Part shown: positions 35,101-43,610 of the stretch, in pieces
Numbering within the stretch: position 1 is the first letter of the stretch
How the letters are laid out: each line of letters opens with the position of its first letter
Origin: an uncultured Bacilli bacterium
Lineage (GTDB): Bacteria; Bacillota_I; Bacilli_A; RF39; UBA660
DNA length: 64,000 nt
Reading direction: 5' to 3'
NCBI GenBank assembly: GCA_934085825.1
Contig: CAKOHR010000008.1
Span: 12,688-76,687, forward strand
Program-made: the position numbers and the translations under genes
The notes under the pieces: generated by a model
Told to the model about the DNA's origin: nothing
Seen by the model: only the letters and a program-made list of their open reading frames with translations
Databases searched by the model: none

Positions 35101-35743
35101 ACGAATTTCCATAACTATCAAGTACTTTTTGTTGTTTTAAATCATTGTATGATGGAAGATAATATAAATCCCCATTTTCATTAATTGCCTGTTCTCCAGC
35201 AAATTGAGTAAATGGAGATGTCATACCGCCAATTAGTCTTCCAAGCGTTTTATCATAAATTCCAATATTATCTTCGTCTAATTTCTTTTGTTGATAATTA
35301 CTAAAAGCTTGAGCTGTTTCATTATACTTTTGAATAACATTTTGTTTTTTTTCATTGACTAAATTTTTGTTTTTTTCATTAAACTCATTAAACTTATTAT
35401 AATTTTCCAACGATTTTTTTTGTTTTTCAATAAGTCCTTCACTTGGATTTAAACTAATTTCCTTATTATAATCTACACCAATTGTTTTATTTTGGTAGGT
35501 TGTCGGTGTTGCTGTGGGATTTAAAGAACTATCATTTATTGCAATGTCATTTTGTTTGTAAATGTTTCTAAAGTCTTTTATAGTACTTTGCTTTTCATAT
35601 GCTTTATTTTTATATTCTGCTTTTGCATCTTTTGATGACATATTATTAATACGATCTTGTTCTTTTTGAGCAAAATGATATTTTTCTGCTTCTTCTAATT
35701 GCTTTTTATATTTATTTTTATAATCATTATATGATATTGCCAT
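29144..35743 (-). CDS. Giant polyvalent/internal virion protein (2199 aa)
   Basis: The largest gene in the window. From N to C: charged helical region; Ala/Gly-rich segment (about 210-390); zincin-like motif LLVHEITHAIE (about 570); ParB/Srx-like domain with RTQEQVDALIENIRKNGITQ and GNGNHRLLIAKMFNL (about 745-825); low-complexity Asn-rich linker; an ADP-ribosyltransferase-like block (about 1060-1155) with VTIYSSYAIKNGTFVSTSYQ and VAWINGDEGQYAK; long helical structural region (1250-1620); hydrophobic segment (about 1680); and C-terminal repeats (INYVNSLNLTISQKAILIKS and kin). This matches phage polyvalent proteins that are injected with DNA. Enzyme activities are inferred from motifs. Confidence 0.8.
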   Translation of the reverse strand: MAISYNDYKNKYKKQLEEAEKYHFAQKEQDRINNMSSKDAKAEYKNKAYEKQSTIKDFRNIYKQNDIAINDSSLNPTATPTTYQNKTIGVDYNKEISLNPSEGLIEKQKKSLENYNKFNEFNEKNKNLVNEKKQNVIQKYNETAQAFSNYQQKKLDEDNIGIYDKTLGRLIGGMTSPFTQFAGEQAINENGDLYYLPSYNDLKQQKVLDSYGNSFIDKVAKVGTSALYEGGKIVTSAVLNKIAPGLGTTTYFSDIYTKQLNQAVSEGYSDGRSLAYASLSTATEFATEKLLGGTTKFIFGKGASSELSKNISAALSKTFTKNPRLVNAVANGISEGGEEFLQEFIDVFSRNITLGEKENPFTMETLENAIYSGAVGALTGVFSGATDSNDYFKLKKQRQEYADNVAKLPTSNDFGKDIINDGKNTKIDLENKLPSVNYNTGTDIDSKLNKINLPLKEDLNTTINNRINLPINEMTNTQNENYQYNVTSNQKINNLRESASKYFDNSQDIQNLVNVAEKLVNDKNYNITFDNNIKDTKGNIVDGVIEKLDNGEVSIKINPNSKRAGEFLLVHEITHAIETPELRNFITDYARKNPVFAESVKALETMYEASEVTGETVADISANLFGNQEFINSLRMDNSVQAKTIIQKIYEVIKTFLNNFTAEGRERNFVKKLEEMWREAYITQTNNIVAPIYAKNIQNDSQVKNRNIIQNFFRKKDKTKSSVIPQNFNPSSQLTREIENKTRANMQKYDNVKFVNIDDILSLVNNGGHRTQEQVDALIENIRKNGITQPIEIVKNSDGTFEIGNGNHRLLIAKMFNLKAVPVEYSNSILQNIENNLDLSYNKDVERVYDNDNFRKTNSENVQTGAIETNSNSSNEYVKNRRTATRNDELYNKERGHNNRPSNNTTFSENTLQGQELDNSSFSIEQDIDKYLMPEIYDRYKNEDKTKISETIEELKAYKETLNPDENDEDWNKNFLANQKIKALENGFDNVYDNLVNQDRERLLKDYKSVPEKIESQINKIKSKEIKIQELKDDYKNSTSKQQAQFDIIQKTNPAPEESNYVWIRKPSDIKTFEEIINDKESFTWGDYSKEDALRDLKKGTVTIYSSYAIKNGTFVSTSYQQALDYAGGDPTKVHHRTVALDSVAWINGDEGQYAKTPTKYSQYNSKWQEHLDKYYKPTGTRTDMSKHLIPLREDVNKSANIPLVKKNDTIKVRAEKIAKSINGEKSIDIPIGKELRSWSETSTESDILKDFVSIKDLDMDKITYTQISNKKTLENAKAKATSMSYEEGINYINAKMNDSKVDLTDLAVIDQLLMEAKKRGDMKNATDLIMNKTILGTELGQMVQQYSMIGRMTPEGQLLMFQKIVNRAKATGDKSFEGVTITPEMVETILNTYKSDGTYTQEDLDANVEKFKSQIAEQMKSTTADKINGWRYLSMLGNPKTHIRNIVSNVAMKFALKVKNVQARALETLFIKDSKDRTRTFKKASQDVVDFVDKTTTEMKSIIQGEGKYSIKNQLQMEKATFNNKTLEKISKFNSDALSWEDWLFSKSAFQSSLKEYLTAKGITTKEQINNNSELIEQAKLYAVEQAEIATFRQYSKVASYIQKIENTNTASKLAIGAAIPFKKTPINVAKAGVKYSPIGLIKNLSYDVVQLKNGNINASQFIDNLSQGLTGTSLALMGYALAKAGFITGGDDDDKESKYDSQLGNQDYALKIGNNTYSLSWLSPVAIPFLTGANAYKELEEQEEWDANIVIDTLAKTLDPVSEMSFISGLTDVLSSYQQGSMQMVSNMAQNVTSNYALQFFPTLFSQIASTFDDRVRSTAVDRDSSFKFANKLVKQMMYKIPGLRNTLPVATDIWGEEKKQPDSILERAFNNFIAPYSKKEIKTTSLDNELKRVHKETGDTSVVPGVPQGYVKYKNENYNMNSNEYTSYKKTYGQTANKCLNNLVSNSTYKNADDETKAKMIKEIYGYSKALANEKFFNGRDINYSSNDLTEINKLKDLKMSDTQVAEYVALNSESFSIKNSKDLSTEEKHKKICDNLIKADLEDNQLAYLYSKYYSSDDTLNDIVTLKIPMKQYIKFDSQNFEGKYNVNTGKTISGSRKNEVINYVNSLNLTISQKAILIKSKYSSYDNYNNQIINYVNNLNKSANDKKILLKSIGFDNYNKDIVNYINSQNITKSEKEKKLKKLGFTIRDGRVYW

Positions 35744-35752
35744 AAATACCTC

Positions 35753-36919
35753 CTACCATTTATGAGGACCATAATGTTTCATTGCATAATTTGTTTTTTC
35801 GGTAGCTTCAATATAATCATTTATGCCAGCATCCCAAACATAATATTTTCCATTACATTTCCAAATTTTTTGACCAGACATATTTTTTCCAGTACTATCT
35901 ACAGCATAATTAAATAATTGACCTACCGTATAGCCACTTTCTTTTAATGGACTACCACCAATATTATTTGGTTGATAACCATTTTTGAAAACACCATATT
36001 GAGCATCTGGATTTATGCTATTTGTAAATGGATTTAATACTAAGGTTCTACCATTTTTTGATGTTGTGCCTTCTAAATTTGAACTATTAGAGCTTGTGCC
36101 ACTACCATCAGTTAAACCACTACTACTACCCGAACTACTATATAATTTTTGTTTACTTAAGGCGTATTCCTTTTCCCAATTTGATTGACTTTGTCTGTCT
36201 TGTTCTCTTTGTAGTACTAAGCTTTCATTGTATTGTCTTTGTTTTTCAGCCATTTCTGCCTCCCATTGGCGAATAGCTTCAGCTTGTGCCTTTTCATTTT
36301 GTATATTGTTATATTCAGTTTGATACCTGTTATAATATTCATTATCAAGGCTTTGATTATTAGACAATTGATTTTGCGTAATATTGCTTTTATTACTAAC
36401 ATAATTCTCTTGATATTGTAATTTCATTTGTAATTTATTTAAAGCATTTTGAGCTTTAGTAACATCATTTGTTAATCTTGCTTCTGCCATTGCATTATCA
36501 TATTCTGTTATAGCATCTTGCAATACTTTATTAGAATTAGCTAATCTATTTTGATATGTGTTAAAACCTCCTAATTGTGATGTTTCAGAAACCCCACTAC
36601 TACTTAGTCCACGGCTCGCCATATTTTCTGCTTGATATCCATACGGATTAATAAAAGCAGTATAGTCATTAAGCGCTTTTTTGTCCTCCGTTTCTTTATT
36701 TTTTCTAGCTTCTTCTTTTTGCTGTTCTATTTTGCTCTCATTAAAAGCTAATTGTTTGTCCAAATTTTCATTAGTTATTCTTTCGTAGTCGTCAGCATAT
36801 TTATTTTGATTTTCATAAAGATTTTTATTTTCATTTAACAAGTCATTATAAGTATTATTACTATTTGCTATAGCGTTTTGTTTTTCTTGTTCAATTTTTG
36901 CTAATCTTTCATCTTGCAT
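35753..36919 (-). CDS. Coiled-coil internal virion/ejection protein
   Basis: 388 aa. Gln/Asn/Glu-rich alpha-helical coil over residues 1-260 (ERITNENLDKQLAFNESKIE), a Gly-Ser patch (YSSSGSSSGLTDGSGTSSNS) and a small C-terminal domain rich in Tyr/Trp (WKCNGKYYVWDAGINDYIEA). Located between the stopper-like protein and the polyvalent protein, it resembles ejection proteins of short-tailed phages. No enzymatic motif. Ends in TAG. Confidence 0.55.
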   Translation of the reverse strand: MQDERLAKIEQEKQNAIANSNNTYNDLLNENKNLYENQNKYADDYERITNENLDKQLAFNESKIEQQKEEARKNKETEDKKALNDYTAFINPYGYQAENMASRGLSSSGVSETSQLGGFNTYQNRLANSNKVLQDAITEYDNAMAEARLTNDVTKAQNALNKLQMKLQYQENYVSNKSNITQNQLSNNQSLDNEYYNRYQTEYNNIQNEKAQAEAIRQWEAEMAEKQRQYNESLVLQREQDRQSQSNWEKEYALSKQKLYSSSGSSSGLTDGSGTSSNSSNLEGTTSKNGRTLVLNPFTNSINPDAQYGVFKNGYQPNNIGGSPLKESGYTVGQLFNYAVDSTGKNMSGQKIWKCNGKYYVWDAGINDYIEATEKTNYAMKHYGPHKW

Positions 36920-36928
36920 AATTTTCTC

Positions 36929-38683
36929 CTATCTTTTTATGTATCCCGCAATAAATCCTTGCATTGTACATGAATAAAGTCCAAATGGTTTATTTGAACT
37001 GAATTTTATTTGTATATTCTTAAATTTTTTATCTTTTATTTTGTAAGCAATATATCCTTTTTTATCGCTTAATACTCTTTTTTCTTTTAAGATTCCATCC
37101 ACTATTGTATCAACATGAATGCTATCATTATTCATGGTTTTCACATCAGCCGTATTTCCTTTTTTATTGGTTGTTTTTGAGTAGCTCGGATAACCAAAAT
37201 CGTCTTTTGGTGTAGTCCAATATGAATGTATATTTACTTCATTGTCTTTTGTACCAGTTAGTATAAATAAATCACCGGTTGCATTGCCTAAATAAAGTTT
37301 TTGCCTATATTCCTTAATAAAAGTTATATTATTTGGTAGTTCCCAGTAAAACCACTCATATTCAGTATCATTTGAACCATTTTGAAACATTTTACGGCTG
37401 TCAGCTAAATATATATGCGAGTCAATCAAACACATTAAATATCCGCTATATTCAGCTAATTTAACATTAGTATAATTTTCTTCTTGTAACATTTTAGTAT
37501 CTACTAAGCTTGATCGATGTTGTAATATTTGTTCACTGTATAAAGAACTATTTGATATGCCTTCCAATCCTTTATTTGAGAAAAACACTACATCATCATT
37601 AAAATTAATTCCAGTAGATACGCATCCTAGTGAAATTGAACCATTTACACTTGGATAAATTTTATCAAATTGACTATCAAGTGTTGGCGTTAAATAATAT
37701 AAACTGCTAGAGTTTTGATCTATTTCTTTTAAAACCCATAAAACACCATTACCAGGTATAATTGCTTTAATATTAGATAAATCCATTCCACAATTATAAT
37801 AAGCAGTGTCTCTTATATATCTCGGATCATTTAATTCACAGTGAAAAACTGCATTAGGATAATCTTGATTCCCTGAAAAGAATATTCTATTATCAAATTC
37901 GCATAACAGATTACACTTCAATATTCTATCTTCATAACCATTTCCAGTTTTAGAACATAGTATATAAACTTTACTATCTTTTTTCGGGGCTATATTAAAA
38001 TTAACAATTCCTTTATCTCTATCCACAGAAAAATCAATATTTTCTATTAGTTTTGTTCCATCAACTTCCGCTTCCATTAAAAACACAGATGCACTATCCA
38101 AATCAATACTATCTAATTGATATTTAGTGCTTTCACCATCTCCAATAAAAGCATTTTTTCTTAAAGAAGTTAAACAGTTAACCGCTTGATAAACTAAATC
38201 GGTATCTGTATCACCATCTATAGCAGTTGAACCATCTGGGTTTTTGTAATATGAAGTCATTGGAATAGTTCCAACAACTTTAGAAACTTTTTCTCCGTTA
38301 TATTCCAGATAATTCAATCCATCCTTTATAAATAATGTATTATTAAAAATAAAACTACTACTCTCTTTTATATTCATACCTGTAAATAATTCACTAGTTT
38401 GAACAGGCTTATTTGGATAATTATTCCATTCCAATAGTTTCGTGCCTACGTGAAGTAAAACATGCAAATTTTCATCTTTATTAAAGAAAAAAAGACCAAG
38501 AATTTTATTGCCAAAATTACCTAGCAATTCCATTCCTGGCCTTGTCTCAATACATTCACTATCTTTATAGTTTTTCCACATGTTAAGTGCTAGTGGGCTT
38601 CTGGAAGAATTTACTTCGTTATTTGAAAAATCAACACCACGGAAATTAGAATATTTTCTTGTAATTATATCTGTAAGCGCCAT
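36929..38683 (-). CDS. Tail stopper/stabilisation-type structural protein
   Basis: 584 aa, mostly beta. ITRKYSNFRGVDFSNNEVNS near the N-terminus with RPGMELLGNF and blade-like repeats (VLWVLKEIDQNSSSLYYLTP, LKLAEYSGYLMCLI-type strands) suggests a propeller like P22 gp10. It overlaps the gp4-like gene by 1 nt. The call rests on fold impression and gene order. Confidence 0.55.
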   Translation of the reverse strand: MALTDIITRKYSNFRGVDFSNNEVNSSRSPLALNMWKNYKDSECIETRPGMELLGNFGNKILGLFFFNKDENLHVLLHVGTKLLEWNNYPNKPVQTSELFTGMNIKESSSFIFNNTLFIKDGLNYLEYNGEKVSKVVGTIPMTSYYKNPDGSTAIDGDTDTDLVYQAVNCLTSLRKNAFIGDGESTKYQLDSIDLDSASVFLMEAEVDGTKLIENIDFSVDRDKGIVNFNIAPKKDSKVYILCSKTGNGYEDRILKCNLLCEFDNRIFFSGNQDYPNAVFHCELNDPRYIRDTAYYNCGMDLSNIKAIIPGNGVLWVLKEIDQNSSSLYYLTPTLDSQFDKIYPSVNGSISLGCVSTGINFNDDVVFFSNKGLEGISNSSLYSEQILQHRSSLVDTKMLQEENYTNVKLAEYSGYLMCLIDSHIYLADSRKMFQNGSNDTEYEWFYWELPNNITFIKEYRQKLYLGNATGDLFILTGTKDNEVNIHSYWTTPKDDFGYPSYSKTTNKKGNTADVKTMNNDSIHVDTIVDGILKEKRVLSDKKGYIAYKIKDKKFKNIQIKFSSNKPFGLYSCTMQGFIAGYIKR

Positions 38684-39267
38684 TATATATCTAATCCTCC
38701 TTCAATTATTGCAGTACTATTTGTAATTCTAGTATCTAACTCATTTTTTAATGTTTGATATCTTTCATTAAAATATTTACCATAATTTGTTATCATATCA
38801 TTTTTTAGTATGTCTGCAGCAATCCCATAAGGAGCGATTTCAATCGCATCTTCAGATAAATCAAATTCAAAAGTTTTATCATATTCGTCTGAATCTTCAT
38901 TATCTTCAAACTCTAATTTCATTTTTGTGGGTAATTTATAATAATAAATATCAATAGTTTCTTCATCTAAACCATTTAAAATAAAACCTATTTCATAATC
39001 TCCAATAAGTTCATAGTTTATGCTAGGTATTTTGATTAATTGATAAAAATTAGGAATATCTTTCAATGCCAATTTTGCAGTATCCTTACTAACTTTGTAT
39101 TGATATTTAGTTGGTATTTTTTTTATTCTTGATAATTCAAAAATAACACTGTTGATTATTCCATTAATTTTCTTTAAAATATCTTCATCATCAGCTAAGC
39201 CATCCAATTCCGGATATAATTCTTCAATTAAGCTAAATGTTTTAATTTTTATTTCTCTTGCTGTCAT
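38683..39267 (-). CDS. Head-tail connector protein (gp4/adaptor type)
   Basis: 194 aa. TAREIKIKTFSLIEELYPEL and the later EIAPYGIAADILKNDMITNY, with a C-terminal helix, resemble P22 gp4-like adaptor proteins that bind the portal. Its position between capsid and stopper supports that. Confidence 0.55.
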   Translation of the reverse strand: MTAREIKIKTFSLIEELYPELDGLADDEDILKKINGIINSVIFELSRIKKIPTKYQYKVSKDTAKLALKDIPNFYQLIKIPSINYELIGDYEIGFILNGLDEETIDIYYYKLPTKMKLEFEDNEDSDEYDKTFEFDLSEDAIEIAPYGIAADILKNDMITNYGKYFNERYQTLKNELDTRITNSTAIIEGGLDI

Positions 39268-39628
39268 TTTCCACCTCTGAATAAGCTTCTTTCATAGCTT
39301 TTAAATCAGTTTCAACTTCGTCTAATGTTACCATCTCGTATGGTGGTATAACATACCCTTGGGCTTCATCCCAAATTAAAACAACACCAGTAACTAGTTT
39401 TTGCTTTATAGTACTAATTTCTTCTGTAGTAATTGTTTCTTCTTTTCCCAATACTAACATTTTTACTTTTCTTTCATCATGTATTTCAGTAATAAGTTCT
39501 AAATCTTTTAAAATCTGATGCACTTTCTTATCTTCAGTCCATTCATCAAATGATAATGATTTATTTACCTTTCTACCAAAATATTGCTTTAAACTTGGTC
39601 TTAATGTGTAATATTCAACTTTTTCCAT
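39242..39628 (-). CDS. Small phage structural-region protein of unknown function
   Basis: 128 aa. Starts MEKVEYYTLRPSLKQYFGRK and has VLIWDEAQGYVIPPYEMVTL. It is the first gene after the capsid terminator and overlaps the connector gene by 26 nt. I recognise no family; a minor connector is likely. Confidence 0.55.
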   Translation of the reverse strand: MEKVEYYTLRPSLKQYFGRKVNKSLSFDEWTEDKKVHQILKDLELITEIHDERKVKMLVLGKEETITTEEISTIKQKLVTGVVLIWDEAQGYVIPPYEMVTLDEVETDLKAMKEAYSEVENDSKRNKN

Positions 39629-39685
39629 AATTTCCTCCTAGGCCGTGTCTGTTAGAATTGCACTAACACTAAGTTACTAAACACA

Positions 39686-39708
39686 CGAAAAAAGGGAGTT
39701 TCCTCCCG
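39686..39708 (-). terminator. Intrinsic terminator after the major capsid gene
   Basis: GGGAG-GAAA-CTCCC followed by six Ts on the minus strand, 5 nt past the capsid stop codon. It lies inside the late operon and should attenuate downstream genes relative to the capsid. Confidence 0.85.
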
Positions 39709-39712
39709 TCTA

Positions 39713-40678
39713 TTACATACTTGTTTTGATACAAACGATTTCTTTAGGTCTAACTAGTAATCCGCCATACACATATAAACCTTTTTGAGCAGTTTCAAAC
39801 CCGTCTTGAACTTCATAGTTAACTACTTTTTCAATTTGTTCTGCAAAGGCAACAGCTTTCTTAGTTCTTAAGAAGTTAAGAACTTTTCCATATCCAGAAA
39901 TTTCATAATAAGAGCTTAGACTAGCTTTAGCTGGAGATGTAACTTCTGTATAAACATAAGCACTAGCTTCTCCACTTCTAGTATAATAAACCTTTCCTTC
40001 AACGATATCTGTATCAGTAGTTATTGCATATTTTGGTTCTAATTTTGGTAAAAGATTTTCAATAGTAATTAAAGCATTACCATATTTACCAACAATGCCT
40101 TTCTTAGCCATTTCAACATTATTTGTATAAAGTTCTGTTAAGCTTTGACGAATTTTATTGAAGAATGCTGGGTCGTTTTCAGAATATAATTCTGTATTTT
40201 GAGGAACATTATTTCTATATAGAACAACAAAACCATCTTCTAGTTTTTCAACAGCATTTGATTTTGTAACACTAGTTCCATCAATAACTTCAACAGTTCC
40301 AGCAGTAACTCCATCAGCTACTAATTTAGCAACATATTTATCGCCTTCAACAGACAATGCTTCAGTTCCTTCTTGACAAATAGCTTCTAATGCACCTGGA
40401 ACAGTTTGAGCTTTATCAACATGATCAATACCAACATTGAAATATTTCATTTGGTCCATTTCAAATTCTTGTTTAGTTACATTAGCCGCATCTCTTTTTA
40501 TAGATTGACCTGGAACATATTTTCTAACTAATGGTTTATCAGCATTTAGAATTATTACCTTTCTTGCATTGTGTGTATCTTTTTCATATGCAAAATCACA
40601 GTGATTTCTTAATGATGTAATAGTTTTAAGGGCTTTTTCATACCCTTGATGCCAAATAGTTTGCATAGCATCTTTCAT
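39713..40678 (-). CDS. Major capsid protein (P22 coat-like) with inserted domain
   Basis: 321 aa. ADKPLVRKYVPGQSIKRDAA and the segment YFNVGIDHVDKAQTVPGALE fit the P22-like coat family. A separate beta-rich module at about residues 216-262 contains DIVEGKVYYTRSGEASAYVY and ends in YYEIS; this type of insert is recurrent in capsid or decoration proteins of gut phages and probably projects from the shell. A scaffold gene lies just upstream and a terminator just downstream. Confidence 0.85.
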   Translation of the reverse strand: MKDAMQTIWHQGYEKALKTITSLRNHCDFAYEKDTHNARKVIILNADKPLVRKYVPGQSIKRDAANVTKQEFEMDQMKYFNVGIDHVDKAQTVPGALEAICQEGTEALSVEGDKYVAKLVADGVTAGTVEVIDGTSVTKSNAVEKLEDGFVVLYRNNVPQNTELYSENDPAFFNKIRQSLTELYTNNVEMAKKGIVGKYGNALITIENLLPKLEPKYAITTDTDIVEGKVYYTRSGEASAYVYTEVTSPAKASLSSYYEISGYGKVLNFLRTKKAVAFAEQIEKVVNYEVQDGFETAQKGLYVYGGLLVRPKEIVCIKTSM

Positions 40679-40695
40679 TTAATATCATTCCTTTC

Positions 40696-41562
40696 TTATT
40701 TCTTCCACTTTCTTTGAGAAGCTAAAACTTTTTCCCAAACTCCGGGTTTATCCCAGTCTTCTTGAGTTAGGTTTTTAACATCTTCTGGCGAGTAGAACTC
40801 CTTTTCAACATGATTTTTAACATTTGTATCTTTCATACTGCCTAAAGGTTTTATTTCCTTTTTTGGTTGTGTTGTTTGATACATTGAAAAAATCTCAGAT
40901 ATTGGAACATTTGAGTTGAATTTATCTCTAAAGCTTTTAAAATCTTTATCGGATAAAATATCGGCGCTTGCTCCAAGTTTTTGAAGGTCTTTTCTATCTC
41001 TTTCTTCTGTTAACTTTTCAGCTAAAGTATTAAAGACAATTTTTTCTCCTTCATTTAAGTTTTTATAACCTATATTGGCTAAACGATTAGCTTCTTCAAC
41101 CATTGCGTCATAACCATCATCAATAAATTCCTGAGCATCAGCTTTAGCAAGAATTTCTATTTGACGACTACTAAGACCTGGTTTAGTAGGTTCGGGTATT
41201 TTTATACCATTTTCAGCATAATATTCGCGTAACTTGTGATTAGCTTCTGTGATATCATTAACACCTAAAGCACTTTTGAGAACATCTTCTGTATCTTTAT
41301 AAGCACTCATATTAGTTTCGTTTTCTCGTTCAAATTTTCTCATTTTACGTGCTACACGTTTGTTAACTATATCATTTAGTTCTTCATCGGTTACATATCT
41401 GCCTTTTGGTTGTTCTTCTTCTGTTTCTTCAGCATTTGTTTCTTCTGTTTCATTTGATTCAGCAGTATCAGTTAACTCTATACTTTCCTCATTTTGTTCT
41501 ACTGTTTGAGCCTCAGTATTTTCAGTTTCATTTTCTAAAACATTTTCGACTTTTTCGTCCAT
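40696..41562 (-). CDS. Scaffolding protein
   Basis: 288 aa, very acidic. The N-terminal 60 residues are Glu/Thr-rich and low complexity; then ELNDIVNKRVARKMRKFERE and helices, with a basic C-terminus (KVLASQRKWKK) of the kind that binds coat protein. It lies between portal and capsid, the usual scaffold slot. Confidence 0.75.
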   Translation of the reverse strand: MDEKVENVLENETENTEAQTVEQNEESIELTDTAESNETEETNAEETEEEQPKGRYVTDEELNDIVNKRVARKMRKFERENETNMSAYKDTEDVLKSALGVNDITEANHKLREYYAENGIKIPEPTKPGLSSRQIEILAKADAQEFIDDGYDAMVEEANRLANIGYKNLNEGEKIVFNTLAEKLTEERDRKDLQKLGASADILSDKDFKSFRDKFNSNVPISEIFSMYQTTQPKKEIKPLGSMKDTNVKNHVEKEFYSPEDVKNLTQEDWDKPGVWEKVLASQRKWKK

Positions 41563-41651
41563 TTTTTCTCCTCCTATTTTCTAAAGTGTTTGCTTCACTT
41601 ATTCCTAAATGCTTTTTATGACTTCATTAGCTTTGGTCAATAAAAAAACAA

Positions 41652-43349
41652 CTACATTTGAGCTGTTTGATTAACTAATTGATTCCCCATTTGAGAAATG
41701 TTTTCAATATCCATTGCATCAGCCTGATTTTGTTGTGCTTGCAACTTCATTTGTTCGGCTTGAGAACTCATCTCTTCTATAGCCTGGGTTCTCTTCTTAC
41801 GTCTTTTTAATAGTTCTAATAGCTTTGCCTTAGGCATCGTTGAAAACTCATCTAATAGACTTACGTAATCCTCTAATAATTGTTGATTTTGTGGTAAGAA
41901 CAATTCAGACTTTGCTAGATTTTCCAATGATACCTCTTGTGCATATTTATCGTATGCACTTTTTGGAGTAACATCTATTTTTATACTTATTTGTAGCGCC
42001 TCTAAAACACTTTTAGGTATTTCAAGAACGTCTTCACTTACGTCTCCGCTTACTGGATCTGTATTTTCATCTATTACAACTAAACTTTCCGAATAAGTCT
42101 TCAACATATCAAATATAATTAATCCTATATCTTCAATAAATTGTTTTGCTGAAGAACTTTGTTCATCTAGCGGTTGTTCACTTGCTCTTTGTACTGCTAA
42201 AATAGCTTTACCACTTGCTTCATCAGGCTTTATTTGGCCAGTCGCTATATCTCCAGCCCCGGCTAGTTCACGGCATGTAGTTATCAATTCATTTTGTAGA
42301 CTTGCAATATCAGGGCTTATTTGACCTGGTGTTGTAATTTTAAAGAATTTACTTATATCATCAGCACTAGTGTCATTTACATAAATCGTAGAACCCACTT
42401 TATTTAAGTCTTGCGGATTGTCAATTTTATTTTTGTTAATAACAGTATGAGGATAAGAAATCATTTTACCTATAAATGCTCTTCTAGTAGCAGTTTTATT
42501 TACTTCTATTTGAGTATCTATATATTGTTCTACCTCTCCTATTCCACGAGCATTGCCTTCACAATCTTCCCAATTTAAGTGTGCTATCGGATAATAAGTA
42601 AGTCCTGTATCAACATCTTTTTCAATATCAACAAATTTCACTGCTTCTGAATAATGGATTGTTCCATTTTTTTTATAAAGCATTGTTACTATTGTTACCA
42701 TATCTGTAACTTCTTCTTTTGAGTCGTTTCCGCTTTCGTTTTGAGTGAAATTATCAGCATGAATTGCATTAATATCTTCTTCTTTGACATCCTTACTTCG
42801 CGCATATTCTCTCGCTTGAGATAAAGTTGTTCTTCTCTTTAATAGAATATATGGTTGTTCTTGAATGTCATCATCGTTTTCATTGCCATACATAGCATCT
42901 ACTTTTGATTTTAATTCCATAATTGGAACTCTTTTTTTATTATCCCAGTAGAAATATGTAATAACTTCTCCGTTTATAGCGGACTTTTTGACACATTTTT
43001 TAAGTTTTGTATCTATTTTATTAATTTCCCACACTTTTTGTGCCTTTTTAGTTACTAACTCACTAGCCTTTTTTGCAACTTCTCTAAATTCTTCGTTATC
43101 GTAGTTTTCAGAATTATATATTAGTGCATAATCAGTACTTGTGACTACACCTACTTTGTATTTAACTATTGGTTTAATAAAATTAATTTGAATAGGTTCA
43201 GTTTTCTTTAAAACTACACCTTCCCATTGATCCCCGTTAAAAAACCTAAAATTGCGGTCTGTTTTGGCAAAATAACCTTTTCTATTCATGAATAATAAAT
43301 GAGATTCATATAAACCCCATATATCAGTTTCTTTTAGTTCTAAATCCAT
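41652..43349 (-). CDS. Portal protein
   Basis: 565 aa. N-terminal KETDIWGLYESHLLFMNRKG, FFNGDQWEG, IGEVEQYIDTQIEVNKTATR and DIATGQIKPDEASGKAILAV are typical of SPP1/P22-type portals. The C-terminus is a Gln/Met-rich helix (EEMSSQAEQMKLQAQQNQAD) that would form the barrel. The dodecamer is the DNA gate and the motor docking site. Ends in TAG. Confidence 0.85.
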   Translation of the reverse strand: MDLELKETDIWGLYESHLLFMNRKGYFAKTDRNFRFFNGDQWEGVVLKKTEPIQINFIKPIVKYKVGVVTSTDYALIYNSENYDNEEFREVAKKASELVTKKAQKVWEINKIDTKLKKCVKKSAINGEVITYFYWDNKKRVPIMELKSKVDAMYGNENDDDIQEQPYILLKRRTTLSQAREYARSKDVKEEDINAIHADNFTQNESGNDSKEEVTDMVTIVTMLYKKNGTIHYSEAVKFVDIEKDVDTGLTYYPIAHLNWEDCEGNARGIGEVEQYIDTQIEVNKTATRRAFIGKMISYPHTVINKNKIDNPQDLNKVGSTIYVNDTSADDISKFFKITTPGQISPDIASLQNELITTCRELAGAGDIATGQIKPDEASGKAILAVQRASEQPLDEQSSSAKQFIEDIGLIIFDMLKTYSESLVVIDENTDPVSGDVSEDVLEIPKSVLEALQISIKIDVTPKSAYDKYAQEVSLENLAKSELFLPQNQQLLEDYVSLLDEFSTMPKAKLLELLKRRKKRTQAIEEMSSQAEQMKLQAQQNQADAMDIENISQMGNQLVNQTAQM

Positions 43350-43358
43350 ATGAACCTC

Positions 43359-43610
43359 CTATTCTATACTTTTTTGGCTTTCTAGTGTTCCATCAAAATT
43401 ATTAATGTTTTCCCATTCAATTTGAGCTTCTTTGCTTAGTGTGGGTTCTTTTGGAACACTTAAATCTTTTACTGCTTTGCTTATTGGTTCTGCAATTGTA
43501 ACTATCTTTTCTTCGTTCTTTAGTTTTTGACCATTTTTTAAACCTAAAGAATAAGCCTCAATTATTAAAAATCCAATTACTAAAACTAAGCCTACTATAT
43601 CCCACATCAT
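43359..43610 (-). CDS. Small single-pass membrane protein
   Basis: 83 aa. N-terminal helix WDIVGLVLVIGFLIIEAYSL, then a charged tail. It overlaps the preceding 48-aa gene by ATGA and sits between the large terminase and portal genes. Function unknown. Confidence 0.6.
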   Translation of the reverse strand: MMWDIVGLVLVIGFLIIEAYSLGLKNGQKLKNEEKIVTIAEPISKAVKDLSVPKEPTLSKEAQIEWENINNFDGTLESQKSIE

